Part shown: positions 1 to 7,294 of the stretch, in pieces
Numbering within the stretch: position 1 is the first letter of the stretch
How the letters are laid out: every line of letters begins with the position of its first letter
DNA from: Sporomusaceae bacterium
GTDB lineage: Bacteria; Bacillota; Negativicutes; DSM-13327
Direction: 5' to 3'
Assembly (NCBI GenBank): GCA_027492445.1
Contig: JAPUES010000139.1
Location: 1 to 13,395 of the forward strand
Length of the DNA: 13,395 nucleotides
Translations under genes and position numbers: made by a program
The notes under the pieces: generated by a model
Seen by the model: only the letters and a program-made list of their open reading frames with translations
Database searches by the model: none
What the model was told of the DNA's origin: nothing

Positions 1-57
1 GCAAGGGCGCTTTACGCGATTGAGAAAGTTAGTAGGCAGCTAAAGATAATAGAATAG
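1..57 (+). CDS. bioF: 3' end of a probable 8-amino-7-oxononanoate synthase (BioF), partial
   Basis: An open frame enters from the left edge and ends at TAG 55-57, leaving 18 residues with a helical tail (AIEKVSRQLKIIE). This resembles the C-terminus of BioF, the PLP enzyme that condenses pimeloyl-thioester with alanine in biotin synthesis. The fragment is too short to identify by itself. The call leans on its position ten bases before bioD in a bio operon; another bio gene could also end here. Confidence 0.5.
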   Translation, partial: ARALYAIEKVSRQLKIIE

Positions 58-62
58 GAGGG
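56..62 (+). promoter_or_regulatory. Ribosome binding site of bioD
   Basis: AGGAGGG lies five bases before the ATG at 68 and overlaps the stop codon of the upstream gene. It fixes the bioD start and supports translation from a shared bio mRNA. Confidence 0.8.
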
Positions 63-67
63 ATAGG

Positions 68-802
68 ATGTCAGGCTTATTTATTACGGCCACGGATACA
101 GAGGTTGGTAAGACGGTGATTACAGGAGCAATCGGGGCAGCTCTCGCTGCTCGTGGTTTACCAGTGGGGGTCATGAAGCCTATTGCTTCTGGGGGCGTGG
201 CGGATAGAAATGGCAAGTTAGTCTCAGAAGATGCTACTTTTTTAATGCAGGCTGCTAGGATTTTAGAAAAGGACCGTGATTTAGTCAATCCTTTATGCCT
301 AGCTCCGGCCTTGACGCCAGCGGTCGCGGCAACTCTTAGTGGCATTACAGTCCATATTCCTGCTATTTTACAGAGTTATGAGGCGCTAACAAAAAAATAC
401 AATCCTGTCATAGTAGAAGGGGTAGGCGGTATTACGGCTCCTTTATGGCAAGAGTATCTCGTGGCTGATTTTATGGTAGCCTTGGCTTTGCCGGCGATTA
501 TTGTGACCCGTCCAAATATGGGAACGATTAATCATACCTTGCTAACCGTGGAGTATGCTCGGCAGCGGGGAATCCAGGTGGCAGGTATTATCATTAATGG
601 TTGGAATGAAGAGGAAGTCGGCGTGTTAGAAAAGTCTAATGCTGAATATATAGCGCGTTTGACGAAAGTACCTATTTTAGGAAAATTTCCAAGGAGTGTA
701 GGCATTAGCGTACCAGAGGCGCGTACTTCAGAGCTGGCCTTGCTAGCGGAAAAATATTTAGAGATAGATAAAATAATTTTTGCATGCCAGAAAGTCTTAT
801 GA
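68..802 (+). CDS. bioD: Dethiobiotin synthetase BioD
   Basis: This is a 244-residue ATP-dependent dethiobiotin synthetase. It is a cytoplasmic enzyme that closes the ureido ring of 7,8-diaminopelargonate with CO2 in the next-to-last step of biotin synthesis. The P-loop is visible at residues 7-16 (TATDTEVGKT, Lys15). The substrate-loop lysine is Lys37 in KPIASGG, an EDA acidic segment lies at 54-56, Glu117 sits in VEGVGGITAP, and a GTINHTLLT segment at 152-160 is typical of the family. The first P-loop glycine of the usual GTDTEVGKT form is Ala8 here, a mild variation. Length is normal (E. coli BioD is about 225 residues). It follows the bioF-like end directly and precedes bioA, so it belongs to a biotin operon. 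No biotin repressor operator is convincing inside the window. Confidence 0.96.
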   Translation: MSGLFITATDTEVGKTVITGAIGAALAARGLPVGVMKPIASGGVADRNGKLVSEDATFLMQAARILEKDRDLVNPLCLAPALTPAVAATLSGITVHIPAILQSYEALTKKYNPVIVEGVGGITAPLWQEYLVADFMVALALPAIIVTRPNMGTINHTLLTVEYARQRGIQVAGIIINGWNEEEVGVLEKSNAEYIARLTKVPILGKFPRSVGISVPEARTSELALLAEKYLEIDKIIFACQKVL

Positions 803-807
803 AGGAC

Positions 808-880
808 GGCAAAGGAGGAACATAACTAACGCTGCGCCGTGTTACTTAACCTACGCTTATAGTTATGTTCCTCCTTTGCC
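808..880. repeat. Perfect 21-bp inverted repeat between bioD and bioA
   Basis: The left arm (808-828) and right arm (860-880) are exact reverse complements over 21 bases, separated by a 31-base loop. In RNA this would be a very stable hairpin. No T-run follows, so it is not a standard intrinsic terminator. The left arm contains an SD-like AAAGGAGGA and the right arm the matching TCCTCCTTT. The pentamer ACGCT occurs twice in the loop (829-833 and 853-857). It could stabilise or process bio mRNA, tune bioA expression, or be one copy of a dispersed palindromic repeat family. The role is unknown; the symmetry itself is directly visible. Confidence 0.9.
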
Positions 881-921
881 TGTTACAGCTATTGAGGGTT
901 AGCGTCTGATACAGTATTTAT

Positions 922-928
922 AGGAGGT
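922..928 (+). promoter_or_regulatory. Ribosome binding site of bioA
   Basis: AGGAGGT is placed eight bases before the ATG at 937. It lies 41 bases downstream of the inverted repeat, so the repeat does not directly bury it. The right arm does carry an anti-SD sequence that could in principle pair with it. Confidence 0.75.
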
Positions 929-936
929 AAGACCGA

Positions 937-2325
937 ATGAATGACATAGAAAGTAAAGATAAAAAATATGTGTGGCATCCTTTTACCCAAATGCAAGAAT
1001 GGGTAGCCCAGCCACAAATGGTTATTGAGGGGGCCGAAGGGATAACCCTTATTGATAGTGAAGGGCAGCGGTATTATGATGGGGTTTCTTCCTTATGGGT
1101 GAATCTTCATGGACATCGTCATCCTAAGATTGATCAGGCTATTATTGACCAGTTAGGCAAGGTTGCTCATACGACCATGCTAGGACTCATTAATGTGCCA
1201 GCAAGTCAGCTAGCAGAGGAATTAATGGCAATTGTGCCTAAGGGGTTAACAAAGTTATTTTACTCCGATGATGGTTCTACGGCGGTAGAAATCGCTATAA
1301 AAATGGCCTATCAGTATTGGCAACTACAAGGTAAGGTCAAGAAGAAAAAGTTTGTAACTTTAGCAAATGCCTACCATGGTGATACGGTGGGGACGGTTAG
1401 TGTTGGTGGCATTGATTTATTCCACCGAATTTTTGCGTCACTACTTTTTGAAAGCATACAAGCTCCTTGCCCTTCTTGCTACCACTGTAAGCTAGCCGAC
1501 AATAAGGAAGAGTGCGGAATGCTTTGTATTGATGAAGTAGAAAAAATCTTAGCCGAGCAACATGAGGAAATTGCAGGGATGATTGTAGAACCTTTGGTGC
1601 AGGCGGCGGCAGGCATGCTGACTCAACCCCCAGGCTATTTGAAAAAACTTCGTCAATTGACGGAAAAATATAATGTTCTCTTCTTGGTAGATGAAGTAGC
1701 TACGGGCTTTGGGCGCACAGGGAAAATGTTTGCCTGTGACCAGGAAGAGGTTTCCCCAGACTTTATGATGGTGGCGAAAGGCATTACAGGAGGGTATTTA
1801 CCTCTTGCAGCTACTTTTATGACGGAGGGAATTTACAATGCGTTTTTAGGTGACTATGCCCAGCAAAAGACTTTTTTTCATGGACATTCTTATACGGGAA
1901 ATCCTTTGTGCTGCGCTGCTGGCCTGGCCAATCTACAAATCTTTCGGGAGGATAAGGTGTTAGCAGGCCTTGTACCCAAAATAAGGGCAGCCCAAGAGAA
2001 ACTAGCTACTTTCAAAGAGCTTACACATGTAGCAGAAGTACGACAACAAGGATTAATGATTGGTATTGAGCTAGCAGAAAATCCAGAGAAAAAAATACCT
2101 TTTCCTTGGGATATGGCAGTTGGCGCAAAAGTCTGTAAAAAGTGTAGGGAGTATGGACTCATTATTCGTCCTATTGGTAGTGTAGTGGTATTTATGCCGC
2201 CCCTCATTAGTACTCCGGCAGAGATTGGACATATGCTAGATATTATCTATAAATCCATTCAAGAGGTAACTGAATTGGAAAAGTCCCAGTATGGTAGTCG
2301 TGATGTGGCTGCAGTGCTAATATAA
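937..2325 (+). CDS. bioA: Adenosylmethionine-8-amino-7-oxononanoate aminotransferase BioA
   Basis: This 462-residue fold-type I PLP aminotransferase converts 7-keto-8-aminopelargonate to 7,8-diaminopelargonate, the substrate of BioD. Visible features are HPFTQM at 14-19, the active-site segment SSLWVNLHGH at 51-60, the PLP-stacking Tyr146-His147-Gly148, the VDEVATGFGRTG cofactor loop (Asp252), and the Schiff-base lysine Lys281 in AKGITGGYLP. A cysteine cluster (Cys178, 181, 184, 193, 197) sits in a mid-protein insertion. I believe similar inserts occur in many Bacillota-type BioA proteins, and it may bind a metal. The amino donor (S-adenosylmethionine or lysine) cannot be decided from the sequence. 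It is the last gene of the bio operon, since an intrinsic terminator starts eight bases after its stop. Confidence 0.95.
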   Translation: MNDIESKDKKYVWHPFTQMQEWVAQPQMVIEGAEGITLIDSEGQRYYDGVSSLWVNLHGHRHPKIDQAIIDQLGKVAHTTMLGLINVPASQLAEELMAIVPKGLTKLFYSDDGSTAVEIAIKMAYQYWQLQGKVKKKKFVTLANAYHGDTVGTVSVGGIDLFHRIFASLLFESIQAPCPSCYHCKLADNKEECGMLCIDEVEKILAEQHEEIAGMIVEPLVQAAAGMLTQPPGYLKKLRQLTEKYNVLFLVDEVATGFGRTGKMFACDQEEVSPDFMMVAKGITGGYLPLAATFMTEGIYNAFLGDYAQQKTFFHGHSYTGNPLCCAAGLANLQIFREDKVLAGLVPKIRAAQEKLATFKELTHVAEVRQQGLMIGIELAENPEKKIPFPWDMAVGAKVCKKCREYGLIIRPIGSVVVFMPPLISTPAEIGHMLDIIYKSIQEVTELEKSQYGSRDVAAVLI

Positions 2326-2332
2326 GAAACTA

Positions 2333-2367
2333 GGGTACACACTGCGTGTATCCTTTTTGCTTTTTTT
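2333..2367 (+). terminator. Intrinsic terminator of the bio operon
   Basis: An 8-bp stem (2333-2340 with 2346-2353, one G-T pair) closes a 5-base loop. It is followed by TTTTT, GC and then seven T, a normal rho-independent layout just after the bioA stop. Confidence 0.85.
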
Positions 2368-2385
2368 AGGAAAGTGCCCTATAAT
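2357..2385 (+). promoter_or_regulatory. Sigma-A type promoter of the PHP-rapZ-yvcK-whiA operon
   Basis: A perfect -10 box TATAAT (2380-2385) is spaced 17 bases from a weak -35 box TTGCTT (2357-2362). The -35 box sits inside the T-tract of the bio terminator. Transcription would start near 2392, giving a leader of about 34 bases before the PHP gene. Confidence 0.65.
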
Positions 2386-2425
2386 TAAGGCAAAGGTAGT
2401 AGCGGGAAAATGAGGAGGCTATGAG

Positions 2426-3157
2426 ATGAAAATTGTTGCTGATTTACATATCCACACAATAGCTAGTGGACATGCATATAGTACGGTACTTGAGAATGCA
2501 AGAGTGGCAGCGGATCGAGGACTCGAGATGATTGCGATCACAGATCATGGACCAGCCATGCCGGGAGGGCCTCATGCCTATCATTTTGCTAATCAACGAG
2601 TGATTCCCGATGAAGTATTTGGGGTGCGGATATTAAAAGGGGTAGAAGCTAATATTATTGATCGTAGTGGCAACCTTGATTTAGAGGATTATCGTCTGGC
2701 TCAATTGGATATTGTCTTGGCTGGACTTCACAATATTTGTTCCCCCGTTGGTTCTGTCGAGGAAAATACAGAGACGCTGATTAATACCATTAAAAACCGC
2801 TGGGTGGATGTGATTGTCCATCCTGGTAACCCAGAATATTTAATTGATGCCTTGGCAGTAGTGCAGGCGGCAGTAGAATATGATGTAGCTATCGAGATTA
2901 ATAATAGCTCTTTAAAACTATCACGCGTGGGCAGTAAACCTTATTGCGAGAAGATTATTTCTTTAGCCAAACAATATGGCGCCAAAATGGTGGTGGGAAG
3001 TGATAGTCATTTTGCCCTAGCGGTGGGTGATTTTAGTCAAGCCCAAGAACTGCTCACGAAATATGATATTTTACCAAGTGAAATATTAAATACGTCAACC
3101 ATAGGGATTACGAATCATTTAAAGCGGCATTCCCATTTAAAGAGTATTAGCAGGTAA
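2426..3157 (+). CDS. PHP-domain phosphatase, YcdX family
   Basis: This is a 243-residue PHP (polymerase and histidinol phosphatase) domain protein of the YcdX type, a cytoplasmic trinuclear metal phosphoesterase. The metal-ligand set is complete: His8 and His10 (DLHIHT), His16, His41 (TDHG), Glu74 (GVEAN), His102 (GLHN), His132 (HPGNP), Asp193 and His195 (GSDSH). The whole series is offset by one residue from what I recall for E. coli YcdX. Length is typical for the family. A GAGGAGG site at 2412-2418 lies seven bases before ATG. It is the first gene after the promoter and lies 18 bases before rapZ. The natural substrate is not known from the sequence; sugar or nucleotide phosphates are family-level possibilities. 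The catalytic class is certain, the cellular role is not. Confidence 0.88.
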   Translation: MKIVADLHIHTIASGHAYSTVLENARVAADRGLEMIAITDHGPAMPGGPHAYHFANQRVIPDEVFGVRILKGVEANIIDRSGNLDLEDYRLAQLDIVLAGLHNICSPVGSVEENTETLINTIKNRWVDVIVHPGNPEYLIDALAVVQAAVEYDVAIEINNSSLKLSRVGSKPYCEKIISLAKQYGAKMVVGSDSHFALAVGDFSQAQELLTKYDILPSEILNTSTIGITNHLKRHSHLKSISR

Positions 3158-3160
3158 CGA

Positions 3161-3168
3161 AAAGGAGG
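3161..3168 (+). promoter_or_regulatory. Ribosome binding site of rapZ
   Basis: AAAGGAGG is centred in the 18-base gap after the PHP gene, seven bases before ATG 3176. It is an almost ideal Shine-Dalgarno sequence. Confidence 0.8.
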
Positions 3169-3175
3169 AAACAAA

Positions 3176-4066
3176 ATGGAAGATGTCCGTTTAGTGATTA
3201 TTACGGGTATGTCCGGTGCAGGGAAAACCCAGGTGGTAAGGGCAATGGAGGATCTTGGTTATTTTTGTGTCGATAATTTGCCACCCATGTTGATTCCTAA
3301 ATTTGCAGAATTATGCGCTCAGTCTGCTGGCCAGGTTAATAAAATTGGCTTAGTGGTGGATATTCGGGGGCGAGAATTTTTTGATACCTTAGTACAAACC
3401 TTAGAAGAATTAGAAAAACAAGGCTATCGCTATGAAATGTTATTTCTTGAAGCGTCGGATGAAACTTTAATCCGACGTTACAAGGAAACAAGGCGGCGCC
3501 ATCCCATGGCTCCCCACGGTCGTATTATCGAAGGTATTGTTCGAGAACGAGAACGGGTCGAGCATGTAAGGGGGCGGGCTACTCAGATTATTGATACTTC
3601 CGACTTGACGACAGCTGATTTACGAGAAAAAGTCACGGCTTTATTTACTAGTGAGCATGAATATCATCGTATGAATATTACGGTAGTGTCCTTTGGGTTT
3701 AAATATGGTATTCCATTGGATGCGGATATGGTCTTTGATGTACGTTTTTTACCCAACCCTTTTTATGTGGAGTCCTTGCGGCGCAAGAGCGGGGCTGTGA
3801 CAGAAGTGGGGGATTACATTTGGAAATGGCCTATTACCCAACAATTTATGGCCAAGGTAACGGACTTTGTGGAGTTTTTAGTACCTAATTATATTAAAGA
3901 GGGCAAGAGTCAATTGATTATTGCCATTGGTTGTACAGGGGGTATGCACCGCTCTGTTTTTGTAGCAGGTAAAATTTATGAAAGTCTTAAGAAAAAAGGT
4001 TATAAAGTAAATTTAGACCATCGCGATATTAAGAATAATATTGCAAAACATACACAAGAAAGTTAG
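3176..4066 (+). CDS. rapZ: RapZ/YvcJ family nucleotide-binding protein (RNase adaptor family)
   Basis: This 296-residue P-loop protein belongs to the RapZ/YvcJ family. In E. coli RapZ presents the sRNA GlmZ to RNase E and so controls glucosamine-6-phosphate synthase. In Bacillota the homologue YvcJ binds and hydrolyses nucleotides and its RNA role is unclear. Walker A is GMSGAGKT at 11-18, the conserved VDIRGREFF lies at 61-69, and the C-terminal signature GCTGGMHRS is at 252-260, followed by HRDI. Length matches the family (284-295). It sits in the conserved rapZ-yvcK-whiA order. The stop is followed by 73 bases containing a small hairpin and then yvcK, consistent with co-transcription. Family membership is certain; the GlmZ-adaptor function should not be assumed here. 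Confidence 0.95.
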   Translation: MEDVRLVIITGMSGAGKTQVVRAMEDLGYFCVDNLPPMLIPKFAELCAQSAGQVNKIGLVVDIRGREFFDTLVQTLEELEKQGYRYEMLFLEASDETLIRRYKETRRRHPMAPHGRIIEGIVRERERVEHVRGRATQIIDTSDLTTADLREKVTALFTSEHEYHRMNITVVSFGFKYGIPLDADMVFDVRFLPNPFYVESLRRKSGAVTEVGDYIWKWPITQQFMAKVTDFVEFLVPNYIKEGKSQLIIAIGCTGGMHRSVFVAGKIYESLKKKGYKVNLDHRDIKNNIAKHTQES

Positions 4067-4098
4067 TTTTGTCCGTAAACTTCTTGCAAACAAGATTA

Positions 4099-4115
4099 TG
4101 CCGCTTACTGCGGCA
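4099..4115 (+). other. Small intergenic hairpin between rapZ and yvcK
   Basis: TGCCGC (4099-4104) and GCGGCA (4110-4115) form a 6-bp GC-rich stem with a 5-base loop, 24 bases before yvcK. No T-tract follows, so it is not a terminator. It may affect mRNA stability or translation, or have no function. Confidence 0.45.
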
Positions 4116-4139
4116 CATAAAGGGTAGAGGTGTAGTTCT

Positions 4140-5495
4140 ATGCACTTTTTAAAATGGATGTACCCTGGCATTAAGGTAAAACGCTGGTTACTATTGTTTT
4201 CCTTAGGCGTTATTATTGCCAGTATGGGACTTGCCATTGTTTTTAACTATAAATACGCAGGTTCTTTGGAAGAGACTATTTTTCGGATGGTATATCTGAC
4301 GACAGGCCGATATTATTATACCGTTACTACACTTGTCGGCATAACGATTATCGCTGGTGGCCTTCTCATTATGACTCTCGCGACTAAGTTTATTATTAGT
4401 TCGGTGATTAGCGTACTCGTTCCTGAAGGTTCTGACCGTCTTATTGAGCTGATTTTTCAAAAACGCAAGCTAAATCGCGGGCCAGCGGTAGCCGTTATTG
4501 GGGGCGGGACAGGCTTGTCGGTGCTCCTTAGGGGTATTAAAAGTGTAACAGGAAATATTACAGCCATTGTTACGGTAGCAGACGATGGCGGTTCTTCTGG
4601 ACGCCTGCGCGAGGATTTTGATATGATTCCTCCTGGTGATCTACGAAACTGCTTAGTAGCTCTAGCCGATACAGAACCTTTGATGGAAAAATTATTCCAA
4701 CATCGATTTGGCGGCAGTGGAGGGCTGGCTGGTCATAATTTTGGTAATTTATTTATTGCGGCTATGACGGAAGTATTAGGTGATGTGGAGCAGGCTTTAA
4801 AAGAGTCTAGTAAAGTTTTAGCCGTGCGCGGCAGAGTGCTGCCAGCATCTATCCAAAAAGTTAGGCTGTGGGCGCAGATGGTAGATGGTAGCGTGGTAGA
4901 AGGGGAATCCCAAATTCCTCTTGCCAATAAGCGCATCAAAAAAGTATATTTGCAACCAGAAGATACGATGCCTGTAGAGAGCTCATTAGAGGCAATTCGT
5001 GAGGCGGATGCAGTCATTTTAGGGCCTGGTAGTTTGTATACTAGTATTTTACCTAATTTACTGGTGCGTGGTGTCGCCGATACCTTACGCCAAAGTCAGG
5101 CTGTAAAAATATATATCTGTAATGTTATGACCCAACCAGGAGAAACAGATGGCTATAGTGCTTCTGAACATGTGAAAGCCATTTTGGACCATGTTGGCAT
5201 GGGCGTCATTGATTATGTGGTGGTAAATAGTCATAACGTAGCAGAAGAACTAAAGCAAAAGTATGCAAGTCAAGGGGCTTATCCTGTAGAGGCTGATATA
5301 GAAGCCATTGAAAGTATGGGCATTAAAGTGGTAAAAACTGATGTTGTAAGTGAAACCAATTGGGTGCGCCATGATCCGCTAAAGTTATCTAGAACCATTG
5401 TTTCTATGATTTACAAGTTGAAAACGAACTCAGAACGGATGCGGCTCTTGGACTACTATTTAATTGGCGAAAATATAAAAGAATTCAAAAAGTGA
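4140..5495 (+). CDS. yvcK: Membrane-anchored YvcK/CofD-like gluconeogenesis factor
   Basis: This 451-residue protein has a C-terminal YvcK domain (about 115-440). B. subtilis YvcK supports growth on gluconeogenic carbon sources and correct PBP1 placement, and it binds UDP-GlcNAc. The fold is shared with CofD. Visible motifs are GGGTGLS at 121-127, ADDGGSSGRLR at 147-157, PPGDLRN at 164-170 and GPGSLYTS in the middle of the domain. The N-terminal 115 residues are an addition: two hydrophobic segments (about 16-36 and 61-82) separated by a short polar loop, then a charged linker. This puts the catalytic-type domain in the cytoplasm, tethered to the membrane. B. subtilis YvcK is about 317 residues and has no such anchor. 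AGAGGTG (4126-4132) sets the ATG. It is flanked by rapZ and whiA as in most Bacillota. Confidence 0.94.
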   Translation: MHFLKWMYPGIKVKRWLLLFSLGVIIASMGLAIVFNYKYAGSLEETIFRMVYLTTGRYYYTVTTLVGITIIAGGLLIMTLATKFIISSVISVLVPEGSDRLIELIFQKRKLNRGPAVAVIGGGTGLSVLLRGIKSVTGNITAIVTVADDGGSSGRLREDFDMIPPGDLRNCLVALADTEPLMEKLFQHRFGGSGGLAGHNFGNLFIAAMTEVLGDVEQALKESSKVLAVRGRVLPASIQKVRLWAQMVDGSVVEGESQIPLANKRIKKVYLQPEDTMPVESSLEAIREADAVILGPGSLYTSILPNLLVRGVADTLRQSQAVKIYICNVMTQPGETDGYSASEHVKAILDHVGMGVIDYVVVNSHNVAEELKQKYASQGAYPVEADIEAIESMGIKVVKTDVVSETNWVRHDPLKLSRTIVSMIYKLKTNSERMRLLDYYLIGENIKEFKK

Positions 5496-5521
5496 GTGTT
5501 GCCTTGACTGGAGTGATATAA

Positions 5522-6460
5522 ATGTCTTCCTATTCTACGGATGTTAGAAATGAATTAGCAAGAATTGTAGATGAACAGGGATGTTGTAATATAGCAGAAT
5601 TAGCGGCTTTAATGCGGATGGGTGGAACCATGCTCATTGGTGGTAATAGTAATCTTGGAATTAAATTTACCACAGAAAATGCAGCAGTGGCCCGAAAAAC
5701 CTTAACCTTAATTAAGACTGGTTTTCAGTTAAAAACAGAAGTGGTGGTTACCCGGGGCCGTCGCTTAAAGAAAAATAATTCTTATATGATTAAGGTAGTA
5801 CCTTCGCCAGTGGTGACAGAATTGTTATCCGTACTTGGCATTATGCGTGAAGATAATTTAAATGTCAGCAGTGATCGGGGGCTCCTGCGCAAGGCCTGCT
5901 GCCGGCGAGCCTACCTAAGAGGTTCTTTTTTAGGCGGTGGCTCCGTTAATAAGCCCGAAGGGGATTATCATTTGGAATTGGTGACTGGTAATTTGGATTT
6001 TGGTAAAAATCTAGTCCGCTTACTGAAATATTTTTCTCTACCGGTTCGCATGATTGAACGTAAAAATGATTATATCGTATATTTAAAAGATGGGGATGCT
6101 ATTACTACTTTTTTGCGAATTATTGGCGCTTATAATGCGCTCATGGTTTTTGAAAATGTCCGTGTGGTAAAAGGGATGCGCAATCAGGTCAATCGCTTAG
6201 TGAATTGTGAAACAGCCAATCTGCAAAAGACGGTGAATGCAGCCGTGAGGCAGGTCAATTGTATTAAACGTATTTTTGCCCATAAAAGTTTTGAAAAACT
6301 GCCCCATCCTCTGCAAGAGGCTGCTGAAATAAGGCTTGCCCATCCCCAAGCAACGCTACAAGAGTTAGTCGATGCCATGAATGGGCGAGTGGGAAAGTCT
6401 GGTATGAATCATCGATTGCGCAAATTAGAACAAATTGCTGGAGAACTAGAGAATGAGTAA
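5522..6460 (+). CDS. whiA: DNA-binding protein WhiA
   Basis: This 312-residue WhiA protein has a LAGLIDADG-homing-endonuclease-like N-terminal part (about 1-215) and a C-terminal helix-turn-helix (about 274-310). The degenerate endonuclease signature RAYLRGSFLGGGSV is at 129-142, NCETAN at 228-233, and the HTH contains ATLQELVDAMNG. Family members lack nuclease activity. WhiA is a sporulation regulator in Streptomyces and affects cell division and chromosome segregation in Bacillus. TGGAGTGA (5509-5516) precedes ATG by five bases, 26 bases after yvcK. Its last eight bases overlap the deacetylase start, indicating translational coupling. Confidence 0.95.
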   Translation: MSSYSTDVRNELARIVDEQGCCNIAELAALMRMGGTMLIGGNSNLGIKFTTENAAVARKTLTLIKTGFQLKTEVVVTRGRRLKKNNSYMIKVVPSPVVTELLSVLGIMREDNLNVSSDRGLLRKACCRRAYLRGSFLGGGSVNKPEGDYHLELVTGNLDFGKNLVRLLKYFSLPVRMIERKNDYIVYLKDGDAITTFLRIIGAYNALMVFENVRVVKGMRNQVNRLVNCETANLQKTVNAAVRQVNCIKRIFAHKSFEKLPHPLQEAAEIRLAHPQATLQELVDAMNGRVGKSGMNHRLRKLEQIAGELENE

Positions 6461-7193
6461 AGTGATACTATTTATTGGAGTTCTATGTGCCTCCTTTTGG
6501 CTACTGTATCCAACAGGAGGAGTACCTATTTTGGCATATCATCAAGTCAGTGAGGTTGATGATATCTATAGTGTAACAGCGGGCCAATTTGCAGAACAAA
6601 TGGAGTATTTAGCAAAGGAAGGCTATAACGCCATTTCCCTACAAGAACTTTTTGCTTTTTATGAGGGGACAGGCACCTTGCCCCCGAGGCCCATTGTGAT
6701 TACCTTTGATGATGGTTACGAGGATAATTATTTGACGGCTTTACCGATTATGGAAAAGTTTCAGATGAAAAGCACGGTTTTTATTGTAGCTGGTTTGGTC
6801 GGCACGCCAGAGTATTTATCATGGCAGCAGATTGCAAAAATGAAGCAAAGGCAAACGGAAATAGGTTCTCATACCTTATCCCATGTGGCACTAAATAGCC
6901 TTGCTCCTGAACAGCAACGATATGAGCTTCTCCAGTCAAAAAAACTATTAGAGCAGCATATTGGGCCTGTGAATTTTTTGGCATATCCCTATGGAGCATT
7001 TTCAAAAGTTACAGAGCAGATGTTAAGGGAAACGGGATATTTAGGAGCTTGCTCAGGTATCCCAGGTCTCAGTCACAAAGAGGAGAATCTGTATGCTTTA
7101 AAACGGATTAATATTCCCCATCCCAAATATGGCTTACTAGAATTTCGTCTGCGTTTATTGCGAGGGGTCATCTATAGTAAATTAGGAATGTAA
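6453..7193 (+). CDS. Membrane-anchored polysaccharide deacetylase (NodB/CE4)
   Basis: This 246-residue carbohydrate esterase family 4 protein removes acetyl groups from N-acetylated sugars such as peptidoglycan or other extracytoplasmic polysaccharide. Residues 1-20 form a hydrophobic signal or anchor with no clear cleavage site. The NodB domain shows ILAYHQVS near 26-33, the TFDDG motif at 84-88 (Asp86 and Asp87), the metal-binding His140 and His144 in SHTLSH, and AYPYG at 177-181. These complete the expected base and metal set, so it looks active. The start overlaps the whiA stop (ATGAGTAA), with GGAG at 6440-6443 nine bases upstream, so it is probably coupled to whiA. No clear terminator follows. 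The exact substrate is unknown. Confidence 0.9.
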   Translation: MSKVILFIGVLCASFWLLYPTGGVPILAYHQVSEVDDIYSVTAGQFAEQMEYLAKEGYNAISLQELFAFYEGTGTLPPRPIVITFDDGYEDNYLTALPIMEKFQMKSTVFIVAGLVGTPEYLSWQQIAKMKQRQTEIGSHTLSHVALNSLAPEQQRYELLQSKKLLEQHIGPVNFLAYPYGAFSKVTEQMLRETGYLGACSGIPGLSHKEENLYALKRINIPHPKYGLLEFRLRLLRGVIYSKLGM

Positions 7194-7237
7194 TAGGGCG
7201 GCATCAGCTTACAAGGAAATAACTCTAAAATTGCCAT

Positions 7238-7267
7238 TTTACATCAGGGGAATCTGTTTGCTATAAT
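7238..7267 (+). promoter_or_regulatory. Extended -10 promoter of the unknown secreted-protein gene
   Basis: A perfect TATAAT (7262-7267) is preceded by TGC (an extended -10) and lies 18 bases after a TTTACA -35 box (7238-7243). The predicted start near 7274 gives a short leader of about 20 bases that includes AAAGGAGG (7281-7288). This is the strongest promoter in the window. Confidence 0.75.
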
Positions 7268-7294
7268 GGGGCTATGTTTTAAAGGAGGTATGTT

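Noticed and set aside
839..862. Tiny ORF (GTG to TAG) in the palindrome loop, preceded by the SD-like arm
   Set aside because: The SD-like bases end about 20 bases before the GTG, too far, and seven codons give no supporting evidence.
840..900. BirA-type biotin operator near TGTTAC and GGTTAG motifs
   Set aside because: The half-sites do not form the expected dyad with matching arms and spacing, and the site is mid-operon with only a weak promoter-like TTGAGG/TATTTA pair at 892-920.
4099..4115. Terminator between rapZ and yvcK
   Set aside because: The stem is only 6 bp and no T-tract follows; the genes are conserved operon partners.
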